Shown: positions 1-8,863 of the stretch, in pieces
Position numbering within the stretch: the stretch's first letter is position 1
Layout of the letters: every line of letters starts with the position of its first letter
Source of the DNA: Gemmatimonadaceae bacterium
GTDB lineage: Bacteria > Gemmatimonadota > Gemmatimonadetes > Gemmatimonadales > Gemmatimonadaceae
Length of the DNA: 57,691 nt
Assembly: GCA_025929535.1 (NCBI GenBank)
Contig: JAICLZ010000022.1
Coordinates: 1-57,691, forward strand
Reading direction: 5' to 3'
Program-made: the position numbers and the translations under genes
Notes under the pieces: model-generated
Told to the model about the DNA's origin: nothing
The model's input: only the letters and a program-made list of their open reading frames with translations
Databases searched by the model: none

Positions 1-1
1 G

Positions 2-631
2 CTCGACGACGCGTTCCAGCACCGCGCACTGAAACGCGTGGCCGACATCGCGCTCATCAGCGCGGACGTGGTCGATGCGGGGAGGCATCTGCTGCCGAGC
101 GGTCCGTACCGGGAGCGAATGACGGCGCTGCGCCGCGCGACGCTCGTGATCGTGACGAGAAAGGCCGCGTCGCTCGAGCACGCGCGCGCCGTCGCCGCGC
201 GCGCATCGCGCACGGCGCCCGAGGTGCCGCTGGCCGTCGTGCAGCTCGCGCTCGACTCCGTGCACGTTGGAGCCCGCGCGCCCGCACCACTCGCATCGCT
301 GCGAGGGCAGCGAGTGCTCGCGATCGCCGGCGTCGGCAACGCCTCGGCGTTCGGAGCGCAGCTCGCGCTCGCGGGTGCCACGGTGCGGCTGCGCGCCTAT
401 TCCGATCACCATCCCTTCACGGAGTCGGATGCGCGGTCGCTCGCGGGGTCGCTCGAAGGCGACGAGGTTCCCATCTGTACGCTCAAGGATGCGGTCAAGC
501 TGTCGCCGCTCTGGCCTCGCGAAGCGGTGCCCATTGGCTATGTTTCCCAAGCCGTAATCGTCGACGAGAACGGGAGCGCGATCGAAGCGATGCTCGAGCT
601 CGTGAACCAGGCACGTCTACGCCAACTCTGA
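2..631 (+). CDS. lpxK: LpxK, tetraacyldisaccharide 4'-kinase (3' part)
   Basis: This is the C-terminal part of the lipid A 4'-kinase, which phosphorylates the tetraacyl disaccharide at the inner face of the cytoplasmic membrane. The open frame runs off the left edge. The first readable codons give LDDAFQHR, matching the conserved DDGFQHR motif of LpxK, and a second family signature appears late as LKDAVKL (usually TEKDAVK). About 209 codons are present against roughly 330 in the family, so the N-terminal P-loop half lies outside the window. An internal ATG at 38 is not the real start. The gene ends 31 bases before gdhA. It is the only lipid A assembly enzyme here; the Kdo and Lpt genes lie about 34 kb or more away. 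Confidence 0.9.
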   Translation, partial: LDDAFQHRALKRVADIALISADVVDAGRHLLPSGPYRERMTALRRATLVIVTRKAASLEHARAVAARASRTAPEVPLAVVQLALDSVHVGARAPAPLASLRGQRVLAIAGVGNASAFGAQLALAGATVRLRAYSDHHPFTESDARSLAGSLEGDEVPICTLKDAVKLSPLWPREAVPIGYVSQAVIVDENGSAIEAMLELVNQARLRQL

Positions 632-662
632 CCCTGTCCGGGTCCACGGTACTCAATCGTCT

Positions 663-1970
663 ATGACCGCCGACTTCCGACTTTCCACGCAAAAGATGAT
701 CGGTCCCGACAAGGACACGTTCCTCAATGAGGACAACCCCTTCGAGGACATGATGTCGCGTTTCGACCGGGCTGCCGAGCTGCTGGACCTCGAGCCCGGT
801 TTGTACAAGATCCTGCGAAGTCCGGAGAAGCAGATCATCGTCTCCATTCCCGTGCTCATGGACAACGGCGAGATCGAGGTGTTCACCGGATACCGCGTGC
901 TGCACAACACGTCGCGCGGGCCGGCGAAGGGCGGCATCCGATTCGATCTCAACGTCACGATCGACGAGGTGAAAGCGCTCGCGGCGTGGATGACGTGGAA
1001 GTGCGCGGTGGTCGACATTCCCTTCGGCGGCTCGAAGGGCGGCGTGATCTGTGATCCCCTCAAGCTGAGCGTGGGCGAGCTCGAGCGGCTCACCCGCCGC
1101 TACACCGCGGGGATCATCAACATCCTCGGCCCCGATTCCGACGTGCCCGCGCCCGACGTGAACACCAACGAGCGCGTGATGGCGTGGGTGATGGACACGT
1201 ACTCGATGCACGCACGGCACACCGTCACGGCCGTGGTCACCGGCAAGCCCATCGAGATGGGCGGTTCGCTCGGTCGGCGCGAGGCGACGGGGCGCGGCTG
1301 CATGATGGTGACGCGCGCGGCACTCGCGCACCGCGGAATGCCGGTGAACGGCGCAACGGTCGCGGTGCAAGGATTCGGAAACGTCGGCTCCGTTGCCGCG
1401 AAGCTGCTGAAGGACGAAGGGTGTCGCATCGTCGCGATCGGCGATCGCGCGGGTGCCGTGTACGATGCCAAGGGAATCGATGTCGATGCGGCGATCGCGC
1501 ACGTGAAGAAGCACAAGTCGCTCGACGGTTTCGACGGCGGCGACCGTCTCACCAACGACGAGCTGCTCACGCTCGACGTGGACGTGCTCGTGCCGGCGGC
1601 GCTCGAGAACGTGATCACGCGCAAGAACGCGCCGAACATTCGCGCACGCATCATCTGCGAGGGCGCGAACGGTCCGACCACGGCGCCGGCGGACGCGATC
1701 CTCGAGGAGAAGGGCATCTTCGTGATTCCCGACATCCTCGCGAACGCGGGCGGCGTGACCGTCTCGTACTTCGAATGGGTGCAGGATCGCGGCGGCTACT
1801 TCTGGACCGAAGATGTGGTGAACCAGCGGCTCGGGCAGATCATGGAGCGAAGCTTCGAGGCGGTCCTGGAGCTCTCGAAGCGGCACAAGGTGAACATGCG
1901 CACGGCGGCATACATGCTGTCGATCTCCCGCGTGGCGACGGTGCACAGGCTGCGTGGGATCTATGCGTGA
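663..1970 (+). CDS. gdhA: Glu/Leu/Phe/Val dehydrogenase, probably glutamate dehydrogenase
   Basis: A cytoplasmic NAD(P)-dependent dehydrogenase that most likely interconverts glutamate and 2-oxoglutarate plus ammonia. The 435-residue length is that of hexameric bacterial GDH. Visible family motifs are KGGIRF near residues 89-94, the active-site stretch PFGGSKGG at 120-127 with the expected catalytic lysine at 124 or 125, and the Rossmann motif GFGNVGS at 237-243. The ATG at 663 gives an N-terminus of normal length. The motif set also covers leucine and phenylalanine dehydrogenases, but those are usually nearer 350-370 residues, so GDH is favoured. The cofactor preference cannot be read with certainty. 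The 31-base gap upstream has no clear terminator, so it may be co-transcribed with lpxK. Confidence 0.92.
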   Translation: MTADFRLSTQKMIGPDKDTFLNEDNPFEDMMSRFDRAAELLDLEPGLYKILRSPEKQIIVSIPVLMDNGEIEVFTGYRVLHNTSRGPAKGGIRFDLNVTIDEVKALAAWMTWKCAVVDIPFGGSKGGVICDPLKLSVGELERLTRRYTAGIINILGPDSDVPAPDVNTNERVMAWVMDTYSMHARHTVTAVVTGKPIEMGGSLGRREATGRGCMMVTRAALAHRGMPVNGATVAVQGFGNVGSVAAKLLKDEGCRIVAIGDRAGAVYDAKGIDVDAAIAHVKKHKSLDGFDGGDRLTNDELLTLDVDVLVPAALENVITRKNAPNIRARIICEGANGPTTAPADAILEEKGIFVIPDILANAGGVTVSYFEWVQDRGGYFWTEDVVNQRLGQIMERSFEAVLELSKRHKVNMRTAAYMLSISRVATVHRLRGIYA

Positions 1971-1979
1971 CGTGGGCGG

Positions 1980-2447
1980 GTGAAGTTCCGGGTCGTCGCG
2001 GTGGGAAAGCCGCGCGCGCAGAACATTGCCGCGGCGATCGAGGACTACGAAACGCGCGCGGCCCGGTACTGGCCTCTGGAGATTCGCGAGGTGCGCGAGG
2101 AGCCCGCACGCGCGGCAACCGCGGACCAGGTGCGCGAGCGGGAAGGGGAGCGCCTGCTCGCTGCGGCCGGCGCGAACGCGATGATCGTGGCATGCGATGC
2201 GAGCGGGGAGCTGCGCACGTCCCCGGAGCTCGCGGCGTGGATGCATGCGGAGCGCGAGCGCGCGCTTCGCGATGTTGCATTCGTGATCGGAGGCGCCTAC
2301 GGTCTCTCGCCGGCCGTGCGCGACGCCGCATCACAGCGGCTGTCGTTCTCGCGCTTCACCTTTCCGCACGAGCTCGCGCGACTCCTGCTCGCGGAGCAGC
2401 TCTATCGCGCGGGCACGATCGTACGCGGGGAGCCGTATCACAAGTGA
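1980..2447 (+). CDS. rlmH: RlmH, 23S rRNA pseudouridine-1915 N3-methyltransferase
   Basis: This SPOUT-class methyltransferase methylates pseudouridine 1915 in helix 69 of 23S rRNA on assembled 70S ribosomes. The 155-residue size is exactly that of the family. The knot-region motif FVIGGAYGLSP and the C-terminal run beginning HELARLLL and ending in RGEPYHK are classic RlmH signatures. Translation starts at GTG 1980, giving the usual MKFRVVAVGK-type N-terminus. The gene follows gdhA by 9 bases and precedes bshC by 40 bases, so the three are probably one transcript. Confidence 0.95.
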   Translation: MKFRVVAVGKPRAQNIAAAIEDYETRAARYWPLEIREVREEPARAATADQVREREGERLLAAAGANAMIVACDASGELRTSPELAAWMHAERERALRDVAFVIGGAYGLSPAVRDAASQRLSFSRFTFPHELARLLLAEQLYRAGTIVRGEPYHK

Positions 2448-2487
2448 GCGTCACCAACCCGATCATGCAGAGGATCACGGTGCGCGC

Positions 2488-4077
2488 GTGACCGAGCCAC
2501 TTGTCGTCACCATTCCGTTCGGCGGTCCGCCGCTCACGCGTGCCGCGCTTCGAGGCGCCGTCCCGCCCGCGTGGTGCGCGCACGCGCCGCAGGGCGCCGA
2601 GCAGTGGCGGGCCCGCGCGCGCGCCACGGCCTCGGATGTGAGCGTACGCGACTGGGCGACAGAGCTTGCGCCGGCGCTCGAGGCCAGCGGCGCAGCTGCG
2701 GATCGATTGGCCCGGAGCGCGAGCGGGAAGGGCGTGGTCGTCACCACGGGACAGCAGCCGGGGCTCTTCGGCGGTCCGGTGTACACGTGGAGCAAGGCGT
2801 TGACGGCGCTGACGCTCGCCGATGCGCTCGAGCGTGCGACGGGCATCCCCGTGGCGCCGGTGTTCTGGGCGGCGACGTACGACGCGGATTTCGCCGAGTC
2901 GAGCGCCAGTTATGTCATACTGAACGGCACCCTCACCCGACTGCAACAGCCGCCGCCCGAAACACCCGATCTCACGATGCGCGACACGCCCTTGGGTGAC
3001 GTGTCCGCGCTCCTTCGCTCGCTCGAGCAGGCGAGCGGATCGGCCGTCGCGCACAGCGCCCTGGAGGCGGTCCGCGACGCGTACGGGCCCGGGCAGACCA
3101 TCGGCCTCGCCTACGTACGTCTGCTTCGCTCGATCCTCGAGCCGCTCGGGATCGCCGTGCTCGACGCCGGACATGCCGCGGTGCGCAGCGCCTCGCACGC
3201 GTTTCTGCGCCGCGGGCTCGAGCGCGCGGGCGAGATCGACGCGGCGTTGCGCGCGCGAGAGCAGGAGCTCCGCGATCGCGGCTTCGATCCGCCGGTCGCC
3301 CACGTTCGGGGGTTGTCCACCGTATTCCGCTACAGCGATCGCACACGCTCGCGCATCCCGATCGCGGACGCATCACGAATCGACGATGACGTGGAGCTCG
3401 AGGCGAATGTCGTGTTGCGTCCGGTGGCGGAGCGCGCGATTCTGCCGACGATCGCGTACGTCGGCGGGCCGGGAGAGGTGGCGTACTTCGCGCAGGCGAC
3501 CGCGATCGCGCAGGTGCTCGGCGCCGACGTTCCGCTCGTCGTGCCGCGCTGGTCCGGGATGGTGATCGAGCCGCACGTGCAACGCCTTCTCGCGCGCTAC
3601 GCGCTGGCCCCCGAGGAGCTTCGGGACCCGCACGCGGCGGAGTCGCGGCTCGTGCGCGCGCAAATGCCTGCGGGCGTGCGCGAGGCGCTGGCGCGCTACG
3701 CAAGCGGGGCCGATGCGCTCAACGATGCGCTTCGCGCGGCGCTCGCGTCCGATGCGGGGTCGCCGCTCGTCCCCGACGCGGTGCTCGACGGCGCGCGGCA
3801 CAACATCGCGCACCGCATCGAGCGGCTGGAGCGAAGAGTGGTCGCCGCCGCCAAGCGCCGTGAGGAGTCGACCATGCGCGACATTGCGATCGCGCGCACG
3901 TCGCTCTTTCCGCTCGGCAAGCCGCAGGAGCGCGTGCTGAATTTCATTCCGATGCTCGCGCGCCATGGCGCGCCCCTGCTCGCGCAGATGCGCTCGCGAG
4001 CGTCGGAGCACGCGGAGCACGTTCTCTCGGGACAGCCACGCGATACGTCCGATGAGCGGGTCGGCGCGGCCCGTTAG
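2488..4077 (+). CDS. bshC: BshC, putative bacillithiol cysteine ligase
   Basis: This is the putative cysteine-adding enzyme that finishes bacillithiol by joining cysteine to glucosaminyl-malate. The 529 residues match the family (about 540). The N-terminal nucleotide-binding-like signature is clear: TTGQQPGLFGGP followed by YTWSKALTAL. A second conserved segment, YVGGPGEVAYFAQ, lies past the middle, and the C-terminal third (ERLERRVVAAAKRR and following) has coiled-coil character. The start is GTG 2488. No bshA or bshB is in the window. The 3' end overlaps the likely murJ start by 26 bases, implying translational coupling, although the functions look unrelated. The substrate assignment rests on family membership only. 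Confidence 0.93.
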   Translation: MTEPLVVTIPFGGPPLTRAALRGAVPPAWCAHAPQGAEQWRARARATASDVSVRDWATELAPALEASGAAADRLARSASGKGVVVTTGQQPGLFGGPVYTWSKALTALTLADALERATGIPVAPVFWAATYDADFAESSASYVILNGTLTRLQQPPPETPDLTMRDTPLGDVSALLRSLEQASGSAVAHSALEAVRDAYGPGQTIGLAYVRLLRSILEPLGIAVLDAGHAAVRSASHAFLRRGLERAGEIDAALRAREQELRDRGFDPPVAHVRGLSTVFRYSDRTRSRIPIADASRIDDDVELEANVVLRPVAERAILPTIAYVGGPGEVAYFAQATAIAQVLGADVPLVVPRWSGMVIEPHVQRLLARYALAPEELRDPHAAESRLVRAQMPAGVREALARYASGADALNDALRAALASDAGSPLVPDAVLDGARHNIAHRIERLERRVVAAAKRREESTMRDIAIARTSLFPLGKPQERVLNFIPMLARHGAPLLAQMRSRASEHAEHVLSGQPRDTSDERVGAAR

Positions 4078-5683
4078 CGCGAGCGCGCCCGGCAGCATGG
4101 GCGCATCGGCGCCGCGCGAGCGCTCGGGGCGCGCGGCGACGCTCGTCGCCACGGGAATTCTGCTCAGCCGGATCGCGGGGCTCGTGCGACAGCACTTTCT
4201 CGCGCGCTATCTCGGTCTGGGCGATGCGGCCGACGCGTTCAACGCCGCCTTTCGCATCCCGAACTTCCTGCAGAATCTCTTCGGCGAGGGCGTCCTCTCG
4301 GCGTCGTTCATTCCGGTGTACGCGCGGTTGCGCGCGGACGGCGACGACAGCGCGGCGACGCACGTCGCGGGTGCCGTCGCCGCGCTCCTCGCGGTTGCGA
4401 CGTCTCTGCTCGTGGTGGTCGGAATTCTCGTCACACCGTGGCTCATTTGGCTCATCGCGCCCGGGTTTTCGGGTGCCAAGCGCGAGCTCACGATCACCCT
4501 CGTGCGCGTGCTCTTTCCGGGCGCAGGGCTGCTCGTGCTCTCGGCGTGGTGCCTCGGTGTGCTCAACAGTCATCGCCGCTTTCTGCTCTCGTATTCCGCG
4601 CCGATCGTCTGGAACGTGGCGATCATCGCAGCGCTGCTCTGGAAGGGGCCGCGCGTGGGCGAATTCGATCTCGCGGTGATCGCTGCGTGGGCGAGCGTGA
4701 TCGGGAGCGCGGCGCAGCTGGTCGTGCAGCTGCCGATGGTGTTCACGCTGCTCGAACATTTCCGCCCGGTGCTCGAAACCGCATCGGCGAACGTGCGCAC
4801 GGTGATCACGAACTTCGGTCCCGTGTTCGTGGGACGAGGCGTCGTCCAGATCAGCGGCTACATCGACTCGGCGATCGCGAGCTTGCTGGGCATGGGTGCG
4901 CTGGCCGCGCTCACGAATGCGCAGGCGCTGTACATGCTGCCGGTCAGTCTCTTCGGCATGAGCGTGTCGGCGGCCGAGCTGCCGGCGATGTCGAGTGCAA
5001 CGGGCGGAACGGCGGAGGTGGCGGAATATCTGCGCGCACGGCTCGACGCGGGGCTCAGGCGAATTGCGTTCCTGGTGGTGCCGAGCGCGATGGCGTTCCT
5101 CGCGCTCGGCGACGTGCTGGCGGCGGCGCTGTTTCAGTCCGGGCGCTTCACGCACGAGGATTCCGTGTACGTGTGGAGCATTCTCGCGGGCTCGGCCGTG
5201 GGGCTGCTCGCCTCGACGCTCGGCAGGCTCTACTCGTCGACGTACTACGCTCTGCGCGACACCAGAACGCCGCTCCGCTACGCCGTGGTGCGCGTGCTTC
5301 TCACGGGCGTGCTCGGATTCCTCTTCGCGATACCGCTCCCACGGCTGCTCGGCATCGACGTGCGCTGGGGCGCCGGCGGGCTCACCGCTTCCGCGGGCAT
5401 CTCGGCGTGGGCGGAGTTCACGCTTCTGCGGCGCACGCTCAACGCGCGGATCGGGCGGACGGGACTGAGCGCGTCGCTCGTGTCCCGATTATGGCTCGCA
5501 GCCGCGGTGGCGGCGGCTGCAGCGTGGGGCGTGCGCATCCTGGTCGGGCCGCGCGCCTCGATCGTGCTCGCGGTGCTCACGCTCGTTCCTTACGGAGCGG
5601 TGTATTTTGCGGTGACCGCCGGCCTTGGCGTGCCCGAGGTGCGCACCGTTCTCGGACGGGTGATGCGCCGTACCCGCGCCTGA
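4052..5683 (+). CDS. murJ: MurJ, lipid II flippase (MviN family)
   Basis: A multi-pass inner-membrane protein of the MOP exporter superfamily that flips lipid II to the periplasm for peptidoglycan synthesis. Family signatures appear right after the basic N-terminus: LLSRIAGLVRQ, then GLGDAADAFNAAFRIPN and FLQNLFGEGVLSASFIPVYA. Many hydrophobic segments follow, consistent with about 14 helices. I chose ATG 4052 (MSGSARP), which overlaps bshC by 26 bases; ATG 4097 (MGASAPRE) is also possible. The longer open frame from 3965 is unlikely because it would sit deep in bshC. Length from 4052 is 543 residues, normal for MurJ. Confidence 0.94.
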   Translation: MSGSARPVSASAPGSMGASAPRERSGRAATLVATGILLSRIAGLVRQHFLARYLGLGDAADAFNAAFRIPNFLQNLFGEGVLSASFIPVYARLRADGDDSAATHVAGAVAALLAVATSLLVVVGILVTPWLIWLIAPGFSGAKRELTITLVRVLFPGAGLLVLSAWCLGVLNSHRRFLLSYSAPIVWNVAIIAALLWKGPRVGEFDLAVIAAWASVIGSAAQLVVQLPMVFTLLEHFRPVLETASANVRTVITNFGPVFVGRGVVQISGYIDSAIASLLGMGALAALTNAQALYMLPVSLFGMSVSAAELPAMSSATGGTAEVAEYLRARLDAGLRRIAFLVVPSAMAFLALGDVLAAALFQSGRFTHEDSVYVWSILAGSAVGLLASTLGRLYSSTYYALRDTRTPLRYAVVRVLLTGVLGFLFAIPLPRLLGIDVRWGAGGLTASAGISAWAEFTLLRRTLNARIGRTGLSASLVSRLWLAAAVAAAAAWGVRILVGPRASIVLAVLTLVPYGAVYFAVTAGLGVPEVRTVLGRVMRRTRA

Positions 5684-5724
5684 GACGCTGCACGAGATAG
5701 GAACGTGCAAATACAGTAATCCGT

Positions 5725-5737
5725 TATATTTACACCG
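5725..5737 (+). promoter_or_regulatory. Candidate -10 box (TATATT) directly before the uvrC start
   Basis: A TATATT hexamer at 5725-5730 stands in an AT-rich patch inside very GC-rich DNA. It ends six bases before the GTG at 5737. A sigma-70 start site 6-7 bases after the hexamer would fall on the first base of the GTG, suggesting a leaderless uvrC mRNA. No good -35 box was found 16-18 bases upstream. No ribosome-binding site fits in the gap. Confidence 0.45.
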
Positions 5738-7581
5738 TGTCCATCGAGCCCGCAGAGCAGATCGCGCTCAAGCTTCCGCATCTCCCCGAATCTCCGGGCG
5801 TGTACCTGTTCAAGGACGCGACGGGGCAGGTGTTGTACGTCGGGAAGGCGAAGCGGCTGCGCTCGCGGGTCCGGAGCTACTTCGGAGCGGATCCGCTCGC
5901 GAACGCGAAAACGCGCGTGCTCGTGCGGCAGATCTCGGACGTGGAGACGATCGTGCTGCCCACGGAAGCGCACGCGCTCGTGCTCGAGGCCAATCTCATC
6001 AAGGAATATCGGCCACGCTTCAACATCGCGCTTCGCGACGACAAGTCGTATCCGTACATCAAGGTCACGATCAACGAGCCGTTCCCGCGAGTCTACGTCA
6101 CGCGACGGCTGATCGACGACGGCGGCCGGTACTTCGGACCGTACACGGATGTGGGCGCGATGCGACGCGCGCTCAACGTGGTCAAGCGGATCTTCACGGT
6201 TCGCTCGTGCAACTACGACATGCCGAAGGAGATGCCAGAACGCGCGTGTCTCGACTACCACATCGGCCGGTGCAAGGCACCGTGCATTCTCCTGCAGTCG
6301 CAGCTGGAATACCGGGAGATGATCGATGAGGTGGTGCTCTACCTCGAGGGACGCACGGCGGAGGTGACTCGGCGCGTGCGCCAGCGCATGGACGACGCGG
6401 CGCAGAACATGGATTTCGAGCGCGCGGGCGAGTTGCGCGACGCGCTGCTGCATCTGCAGCGACTGGAGGAGCCGACGGTCGTCGTCGAGCTCGAGGGCGG
6501 CGACCGCGATGTCCTCGGCTATGCGCGCGACGGCGAGGATGCGGTGGTGGCGATGCTGCGGATCAGGGGAGGGAAGCTGCTCGCGCGCGAGCACCAGTTC
6601 GTCGAGAACATCGAGCACGAGGAGGATGACGCGGTGCTCGCCGCGTACATCGCGCGCACGTACATCCCGCTCCCGGAGCATGCGCGCGAGCTGCTGATTC
6701 CATTCGAGATCTGCGACCGCGAGCTGATCGAGGAGACGCTTCCGCGCACCACGATCTGGATGCCGCAGCGTGGGCCGCGGCGGCAGCTGATCGAGCTCGC
6801 GGACCAGAACGCGCGGCATCTGCTGGAGGAGCAGAAGACGGCGAGCTTCGAGGCCGACGAGCGCGCGGTCGATCCCGTGTACGAGCTGCAGCGCGAGCTC
6901 GGACTGCAGACCGTTCCGCGCGCGATGATCTGTTTCGACATCTCGACGACGCAGGGCACGGACACCGTGGCCTCGTGCGTGTGGTTCGAGAACGGCCGCC
7001 CGAAACGAGCGGAGTATCGCAAGTTCAAGATCAAGACGGTGGAGGGTACGGATGATTTCGCGTCGATGCGCGAGGTGGTCACGCGGTATTTCACGCGGCG
7101 GCTCGACGAGCAGAAGCCGCTGCCGGACCTGGTGGTCGTGGACGGAGGGAAGGGGCAGCTGAGCTCAGTGCGGGAAGCACTCGAGGCGGTGAATCTCTCG
7201 CGCCTCCCCACGATCTCGCTCGCCAAGCGCGAGGAGGAGATCTTCGTTCCAGGGCGCAGCGAATCCCTCCGCCTGTCGAAACGATCGCCCGCGCTCCGCA
7301 TGTTGCAGCGCATGCGCGACGAGGCGCACCGGTTCGCGATCACGTACAATCGCAAACGCCGCTCGATGCGAACCGTCACCTCCGAGCTGCTGAAGATCAA
7401 GGGAGTCGGCCCCGAAAAACGACGCGCGCTGCTCAACGCGTTCGGCAGTGTGCAGGGTGTTCGCGACGCAGGCGTCGAGGCGATCGCTCAGCTCCCGGGC
7501 TTCAGCATGGCGAGCGCGCAGCGCCTGCTCGCGGCTCTCGCCCCGCAGACCGAATCGCCCGCCGCGCCAGGAAAAGGGTGA
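5737..7581 (+). CDS. uvrC: UvrC, excinuclease ABC subunit C
   Basis: The nuclease subunit of nucleotide excision repair, which makes both the 3' and 5' cuts around a lesion held by UvrB. The 614 residues carry the full domain order: an N-terminal GIY-YIG nuclease (GVYLF at 21-25 and YVGKAK at 34-39), a Cys-rich segment near 165-190, a UVR-type UvrB-binding helix near 205-240, the RNase H-like second nuclease with CFDIS and VVDGGKGQL motifs, and C-terminal helix-hairpin-helix repeats (LLKIKGVGPEKR, then AIAQLPGFS). The start is GTG 5737. A 53-base intergenic stretch with its own -10-like box separates it from murJ. Confidence 0.96.
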   Translation: MSIEPAEQIALKLPHLPESPGVYLFKDATGQVLYVGKAKRLRSRVRSYFGADPLANAKTRVLVRQISDVETIVLPTEAHALVLEANLIKEYRPRFNIALRDDKSYPYIKVTINEPFPRVYVTRRLIDDGGRYFGPYTDVGAMRRALNVVKRIFTVRSCNYDMPKEMPERACLDYHIGRCKAPCILLQSQLEYREMIDEVVLYLEGRTAEVTRRVRQRMDDAAQNMDFERAGELRDALLHLQRLEEPTVVVELEGGDRDVLGYARDGEDAVVAMLRIRGGKLLAREHQFVENIEHEEDDAVLAAYIARTYIPLPEHARELLIPFEICDRELIEETLPRTTIWMPQRGPRRQLIELADQNARHLLEEQKTASFEADERAVDPVYELQRELGLQTVPRAMICFDISTTQGTDTVASCVWFENGRPKRAEYRKFKIKTVEGTDDFASMREVVTRYFTRRLDEQKPLPDLVVVDGGKGQLSSVREALEAVNLSRLPTISLAKREEEIFVPGRSESLRLSKRSPALRMLQRMRDEAHRFAITYNRKRRSMRTVTSELLKIKGVGPEKRRALLNAFGSVQGVRDAGVEAIAQLPGFSMASAQRLLAALAPQTESPAAPGKG

Positions 7582-7586
7582 GGCTA

Positions 7587-7605
7587 GCCGTCGCTCACCG
7601 ACGGC
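7587..7605 (+). terminator. Perfect hairpin between uvrC and larC (possible weak terminator)
   Basis: Seven bases (GCCGTCG, 7587-7593) pair perfectly with CGACGGC (7599-7605) around a five-base loop. The hairpin begins five bases after the uvrC stop. A pyrimidine-rich but broken T tract (GCTTTCTTTG) follows from 7611, so termination would be weak. It could instead be a processing or stability hairpin between the two cistrons. Confidence 0.4.
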
Positions 7606-7621
7606 GAGTAGCTTTCTTTGT

Positions 7622-8851
7622 ATGTCACCGATCGCGATCATCGATCCGTTCTCCGGCATTGCCGGAGACATGATGCTTGGTGCGCTCCTCGAGGTCGGGC
7701 TCGACCCCGAGTGGCTGCGCGCACTGCCCGCACGGCTCGCGCTCGACGGAGTGGAAGTGCGTATCCAGCGTGTGCTGCGAGCGGGAATCGCGTGCACGAA
7801 GGTGGACTTCGACATTCCCCCGCAGCCGCACGGCCGCCACATCAAGAAGATTCGCGAGATGGTGGCCGCCGCCGGGGTGCCGGATGCCGTGCGCGAGCGC
7901 GCGGATGCGGCGTTCACCTCGATTGCGGAGGCGGAGGGAGAGATCCACGGTGTCGGCCCGGAGAAGGTGCATCTGCACGAGGTGGGAGCGGTGGACGCGA
8001 TTCTCGACGTCGTCGGCTCCGTATGGGGACTGACATTGCTCGGCGTGGATCGGGTGTATTGCGGCGCGATCGTGGTGGGCGACGGCACCGTGAAGGCTGC
8101 ACACGGAGTTCTGCCGGTGCCTGCGCCGGCAACGTTGAAGCTTCTGGAGGGGCACGTCATTCGCCCGGGTCCCGAGGGCGCGGGCGAGCTCGTCACGCCA
8201 ACGGGAGCCGCGCTGGTGCGCGCGCTCTCGAGCGGACCGGCGCCGGCGTCGTACACGCCGCTTCGAAGCGGCTACGGTGCTGGAACAAAGGAGTTCGCGA
8301 ATCGCGCCAACGCGCTGCGGATCACGCTCGCCGAGCCGGCGCTGCTCGCGGGTGTGACGGTCGAATCGCTCGTGCAGCTCGCGACCGATGTGGACGACAT
8401 GGATGGCGAGGCGTTGAGCGCACTGGCCGAGGTCCTTCGTGAGGAAGGTGCACTGGATGTTGTGATGCTGGCCACACAGATGAAGAAGGGACGGCCGGGC
8501 ACGCGCATCGAGCTGTTGTGCGCTCCGGCGGCGGCCGAGCGCCTGGAGCACGCATTGTTTGCACACAGCAGCTCGATTGGCATTCGCCGTGCAAGTGTCG
8601 AGCGGCACGCATTACCTCGTGAGGAGTGGACGGTGCTCGTGCAGGGCGAGGCGATTCGAATGAAGCGCGTCACGCTTCCCGGAGGTGGGACTCGAACGAA
8701 GCCGGAGTTCGACGACGTGCGTCGCCTGGCGACGCGCCTCGGTCGTTCGCTGCGCGACGTCTCCGCGGAAGCGCTCGTGATATCGGAACGGCTCGGGACA
8801 CCGAGTGTACTTTCGTCTGCGGAAACGATCACGCCGGCGAGCAACCACTGA
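7622..8851 (+). CDS. larC: LarC, nickel-pincer cofactor nickel chelatase
   Basis: LarC inserts nickel into the pyridinium-3,5-bisthiocarboxylic acid mononucleotide to finish the nickel-pincer cofactor of lactate racemase and related enzymes, using CTP. The 409-residue frame from ATG 7622 shows the family N-terminus with SGIAGDMML near residues 9-17 and the histidine-rich stretch PHGRHIKKIRE. Further along are GEIHGVGPEKVHLHEVGAVDA and VTPTGAALVRAL. It is one uninterrupted ORF, unlike Lactobacillus plantarum larC, which needs a frameshift. The frame is open further upstream (to 7448) but that part lies in uvrC. No larA, larB or larE is present nearby, so its client racemase must be elsewhere. 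Confidence 0.93.
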   Translation: MSPIAIIDPFSGIAGDMMLGALLEVGLDPEWLRALPARLALDGVEVRIQRVLRAGIACTKVDFDIPPQPHGRHIKKIREMVAAAGVPDAVRERADAAFTSIAEAEGEIHGVGPEKVHLHEVGAVDAILDVVGSVWGLTLLGVDRVYCGAIVVGDGTVKAAHGVLPVPAPATLKLLEGHVIRPGPEGAGELVTPTGAALVRALSSGPAPASYTPLRSGYGAGTKEFANRANALRITLAEPALLAGVTVESLVQLATDVDDMDGEALSALAEVLREEGALDVVMLATQMKKGRPGTRIELLCAPAAAERLEHALFAHSSSIGIRRASVERHALPREEWTVLVQGEAIRMKRVTLPGGGTRTKPEFDDVRRLATRLGRSLRDVSAEALVISERLGTPSVLSSAETITPASNH

Positions 8852-8863
8852 GGAGACGAGTAC

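Noticed and set aside
495-2246. Long minus-strand open frame (583 codons) across lpxK, gdhA and rlmH
   Set aside because: It is antisense to three well-identified genes, rich in Arg and His, and has no family motifs. High GC makes such shadows common.
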